In this document: positions 59,972 to 64,000 of the stretch, one piece after another
How positions within the stretch are numbered: position 1 is the first letter of the stretch
How the letters are laid out: every line of letters begins with the position of its first letter
Source of the DNA: Volvox africanus
Taxonomy: Eukaryota > Chlorophyta > Chlorophyceae > Chlamydomonadales > Volvocaceae
NCBI GenBank assembly: GCA_030268105.1
Contig: BSDZ01000105.1
Span: 1-64,000, forward strand
Reading direction: 5' to 3'
DNA length: 64,000 nucleotides
Translations under genes and position numbers: made by a program
Notes under the pieces: model-generated
Told to the model about the DNA's origin: nothing
Database searches by the model: none
The model's input: only the letters and a program-made list of their open reading frames with translations

Positions 59972-61134
59972 ATGGGAAAGGATAGGTTATCAGACCCATT
60001 AGGTTCTGAGCAATTATGCTACGTGGTCCATTCAGATTCCAATCTATGATACAAGAGAACAACCTGGATAGATGGCTGAGACGACGAACCAATGACCGAC
60101 GAGGACATCGCCGCGTCAAACAAGGTCAGAAAATAGCCTTGTCAAAATGTCCAAGATCATCACTTGGCAATTAATCAGAGCAGGCCCAACGCCAAGGGAG
60201 TCATGGGAGAGGCTCGCGGCTGTTTTTTGCGGCAAGCCAGTGACGCAAGAAAATCTCAGCTTGTTGCTGAACTGTCAGCCTAAAATGGCACAAAAATGAA
60301 GCCCCTTATCTTATATGTGGCTCGCGTCCGCAATCTATATACGGACTTGGTGGAAGTGGGACACCCACCGTTACCGAACGGGAAGTTACCTACAATCTAT
60401 GGTGGGACTCCCGAAGAAATTCTCGGTCATTGTTACCACGCTGACAGTCAATGGCCAATAAATTTAGATACCGTGGGCGCTCAACTATTGGCTTTTGAGA
60501 AATGAGTCGATGCAGAGGGTGATTCCGTTGCTTCAGTGCAACAAGCCAAAGAGACAATTGCAGCACCGGACAATATCACAGCGAGACTAGCCGCAATCAC
60601 CATGACACAATTGAACGCGACTACGGAGGTTATTCGGTTCGCATTTGCCGGCACAAGTCGGTCGCATTTGCCGGCACAAGTCCGAGGAGGCAAATGGAGC
60701 GCTGCCAACAACAGCCACGACGGATGGAACCATCGCGGCAACACGTTTGATCGAGGATACGAGGAATATGCCAATCATCAATCAAGGCGATGCATGGAGT
60801 TATGGAAGAGATGGCCGCAACGGAGTAAGCCAACATGAACACAGATCAGGTTATGGCTATGGCGGGGACAGTGCAATGCCAACTATGCGAAAATTATGGA
60901 CATACTGCGCGACAATGCCGCGCACCACGCATGCCACAACCTCCAGGCCAAATAAGACGCAACAGACAAGATGGCAACTACAACCGCCAGCGGCAACAGG
61001 AGCCACAACACTGTCAACGCCACAGCGTTATCCAGCTCAACAAGTCGACAGGAAAGTGGAGAGGGACGTTCCAATCAACAGAGAATTCGTGGGATCCCAA
61101 TACGACAAATTATGGGCCGTATTACTTGCTCTGA
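59972..61134 (+). pseudogene. satellite unit 14: gag pseudogene, indel-rich
   Basis: It is the same pseudogene with both family lesions but more than a dozen extra indels (for example GGTTCTGAGC, GTGGTCCATT, TTAATCAGAG, ACACCCACCG, GGTTCGCATT). No frame stays open beyond about 100 codons. The density is out of line with the neighbours. Confidence 0.85.
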
Positions 61135-62848
61135 CATTCTTAAATATATGAGTGTTGCTCACATTCCCTAGGTTTGCAACCGTAGGTTTGCTCAATGCTA
61201 TGAGAGGTGTCCTATTTGGTCCCTGCGAGTCCGATGACGTCCTTTATTGTAACATTGTATCAAGACATCCGCGTCGTGTCTTACTGACCCAACCTATTCA
61301 AAATACTTACCGCCCAACTCCCTCCCGCTTGCACTCCCTTTCTCCGTCCTTCCCAATGTCGGCGATGATGGTCGTTGCTGTGGCGTAGGCGGTGGCAGTG
61401 GTGGTGGCGGTGCTCCCCAACCAACCTCCCTCCCTCTCCCGGTGGCGGCAATGATGGATGGTTGTGCTGGTGGCGTCATTAACAAAACGGCATTGAGCTT
61501 GGATATGCAGTTATGCATTTCACAGCCGGAACCATGATGATTGCTGTTCTGACCGGGAAAATATTCAGCTGGAGAGCAACAATGTGAGGTGATTCATTTT
61601 AACACAAAACGCGCACACATTGACTGCAATGCAATGCACTAAGAAAAGCACATGAAAAAGATGCAAATAATTCAATAAAGCAAACAAACAAGCAGTTAAC
61701 CATTTCGAGCAGTTGTTCGCACACAAATGATGATTGCTGCTGTTCTGACGGGAATATAAATTTTCAGCTGAAGTGAAATTTTGTGGGGTGATTCAAGTTC
61801 ATTTAAACACAAAAAGCGCTCACATTTAGTTTTGCACCTGCAATGCAATGCAATTAGAAATACACTTCCTGATTCTTTCATGAAATAAAATTTAAAACAA
61901 ATTTTCATGAAGGAATGAAGCTTGAAGAAATTGCACAAGCGTAATACATTTTTAATCTTTTAGCTGGAGAGCAACAATTTGTAATTCACTTTCGTTTTGA
62001 TATAAGAATATATCTCAATGTGAATATATGGTACTACAATGCAATGCAATAAGTAAAAAACGTTCAATAGTGGCAAATTGTTCAAGAAACATACAGGATT
62101 TAAGTGATAGCAAATGCACCAGCAGTTATACATTTGATAGCCGGAACCATAATGATTGCTGTCTGAATGAGAAGCACCAGCGTGGGGTGTTTCAAGTTCT
62201 CGTTTATAGTCAAGAAAGCGCCCACATTCAGTTCAGCAACAGCTATGCCCTTGCTATAAGAAAAGCACAAAATAATGGCAAATGTTCAAAAATAAGCTTT
62301 AAGCGTTCAAGAGCCAAAAGGGTAAATTGCTTAAGCAATTTCAACATGCAGTTATGCATCTCTCAGCCGGAACCAAAATGATGACGGGAATAAAAGTATT
62401 TAGCTACAAAGAAAAAATGTGGGTGATTAAACTTCGGTAAAACACATAATGGCGCCCAGAATAAGTTCAGCAACTGCAAGGCAATATAATAAGAAAGGCA
62501 CAGGCGAAATGTTCATAAAGATTTAAGCATAAAAGCAAATGCACAAGCAGTTATGCCTTTCACAGCCGGAAGCATTATGAATGCTGCTCTGACGGGAATT
62601 TAAATATTTCAGTTGGAGGGTGCTATTATGTAGGGTGCTTTAATTTCGTTTAAACAGAAGAAAGCGCAATAAGGTACTGAAATGCAATTAAATCAATTGC
62701 CCGAATCAGCGACTGCTCGTGGTGCGAGAATTGAGGAATCACTCGTGACGCGAATACTGGTCCACAAAATACGGAGCACAGCGACCGCCGCCTCTGGTCA
62801 ACAACGACCATAATCGCTTGCCTACATCGGGAACTGTAACGCGCAACA
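61135..62848 (+). repeat. satellite spacer of unit 14
   Basis: CGCG/TTTCATG class with scattered indels up to about 62290, then clean. It shares CTTGCACTCC with unit 12. Six sub-repeats are recognisable. No gene is seen. Confidence 0.85.
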
Positions 62849-64000
62849 ATGGGAAAGGATAGGTTATCAGACCCATTAGGTCTGAGCAATTATGCTACGT
62901 GGTCATTCAGATTCCAATCTATGATACAAGAGAACAACCTGGATAGATGGCTGAGAGACGAACCAATGACCGACGAGGACATCGCCGCGTCAAACAAGGT
63001 CAGAAATATCCTTGTCAAAAATGTCCAAGATCATCACTTGGCAATTATCAGAGCAGCGCCCAACGCCAAGGGAGCATGGGAGAGGCTCGCGGCTGTTTTT
63101 TGCGGCAAGCAGTGACGCAAGAAAATCTCAGCTTGTTGCTGAACTGTCAGCCCTTAAAATGGCACAAAATGAAGCCCTTATCTTATATGTGGCTCGCGTC
63201 CGCAATCTATATACGGACTTGGTGGAAGTGGGACACCCCGTTACCGAACGGGAAGTTACCTACAATCTACTGGTGGGACTCCCGAAGAAATTCTCGGTCA
63301 TTGTTACCACGCTGACAGTCAATGGCCAATACAATTTAGATACCGTGGGCGCTCAACTATTGGCTTTTGAGAAATGAGTCGATGCAGAGGGTGATTCCGT
63401 TGCTTTCAGTGCAACAAGCCAAAGAGACAATTGCAGCACCGGACAATATCACAGCGAGACTAGCCGCAATCACCATGACACAATTGAACGCGACTACGGA
63501 GGTTATTCGGTCGCATTTGCCGGCACAAGTCGGTCGCATTTGCCGGCACAAGTCGAGGAGGCACATGGAGCGCTGCCAACAACAGCCACGACGGATGGAA
63601 CCATCGCGGCAACACGTTTGATCGAGGATACAGGAATATGCCAATCATCAATCAAGGCGATGCATGGAGTTATGGAAGAGATGGCCGCAACGGAGTAAGC
63701 CAACATGAACACAGATCAGGTTATGGCTATGGCGGGACAGTGCAATGCCAACTATGCGAAAATTATGGACATACTGCGCGACAATGCCGCGCACCACGCA
63801 TGCCACAACCTCCAGGCCAAATAAGACGCAACAGACAAGATGGCAACTACAACCGCCAGGGCAACAGGAGCCACAACACTGTCAACGCCACAGCGTTATC
63901 CAGCTCAACAAGTCGACAGGAAAGTGGAGAGGGACGTTCCAATCAACCAGAGAATTCGTGGGATCCCAATACGACAAATTATGGGCCGTATTACTTGCTC
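62849..64000 (+). pseudogene. satellite unit 15: gag pseudogene, cut by window end
   Basis: One extra T in a run near 63095 breaks the frame at about residue 83. The family TGA and the 23-bp duplication follow. The window ends just before the expected terminal TGA. Confidence 0.88.

Larger units (their letters stand above)
4177..64000 (+). repeat. 2,864-bp tandem satellite array with gag pseudogene (interrupted)
   Basis: Units consist of a dead copia-type gag of 1,154 bp and a spacer of 1,710 bp. Gag starts at 16443, 19307, 22171, 25035, 27899, 30763, 33627, 36491 and 39355 are spaced exactly 2,864 bp apart. Subtracting the gypsy element plus one target duplication (7,477 bp) from the interval 6102-16443 again gives 2,864. 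Subtracting copia C plus its duplication (4,774 bp) from 45314-52951 gives 2,863, explained by a one-base deletion near 52390. Fourteen gag starts and two 3'-only fragments are present. No LTR pair or terminal inverted repeat bounds the unit. The array continues past the right edge. Confidence 0.95.

Noticed and set aside
4177..64000. Array as tandem LTR elements sharing single LTRs, or a terminal-repeat gag element
   Set aside because: I found no TG...CA-bounded repeat, primer site or polypurine tract flanking the unit gag. Only the inserted copia and gypsy elements have them.

Overview
This window is eukaryotic, repeat-dominated DNA with no recognisable single-copy host gene. I see LTR retrotransposons of the Ty1/copia and Ty3/gypsy (chromovirus) types, 5-bp target duplications and a long-period satellite, and no bacterial gene organisation. 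The gag style and mid-range GC would suit a green alga or a related photosynthetic eukaryote, but the species cannot be fixed from this sequence and that assignment is inference.

The backbone, from 4177 to the right edge, is a tandem array with a 2,864-bp unit. Each unit has a dead copia-type gag (about 1,154 bp) followed by a non-coding spacer of about 1,710 bp. The spacer holds six degenerate copies of a roughly 180-250 bp sub-repeat, so the array is nested. Nine consecutive units (16443 to 41382) repeat at exactly 2,864 bp with only a few substitutions each. All comparable units share the same two gag lesions, an in-frame TGA and a 23-bp duplication, so the array grew by DNA-level amplification of a pseudogene and not by repeated retrotransposition.

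Five younger elements interrupt the array. Copia A (1-4176) enters from the left edge and ends in an LTR with an unusual U3. A nearly intact chromovirus (7553-15024) sits between CCTCC duplications; its gag and pol share one frame, split by a single UAG followed by a potential hairpin, and pol ends in a chromodomain. Copia B (41383-43042) is a 5' fragment fused to satellite through about 24 bp of filler. Copia C (47342-52110) is a full-length insertion between AATAT duplications, with an internal reverse transcriptase deletion. Copia D (54357-59131) has flanks from two different positions of the satellite unit and looks like a recombinant.

The likely order of events is: capture of a gag copy into a unit; mutation; tandem amplification and homogenisation; insertion of copia and gypsy elements; then further unequal exchange that duplicated or recombined the inserted copias. 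Two zones (1 to about 3800 and about 56460 to 62300) are dense in one-base indels compared with their near-identical paralogs and may contain uncorrected sequencing errors. Gene breaks there should be read with caution.
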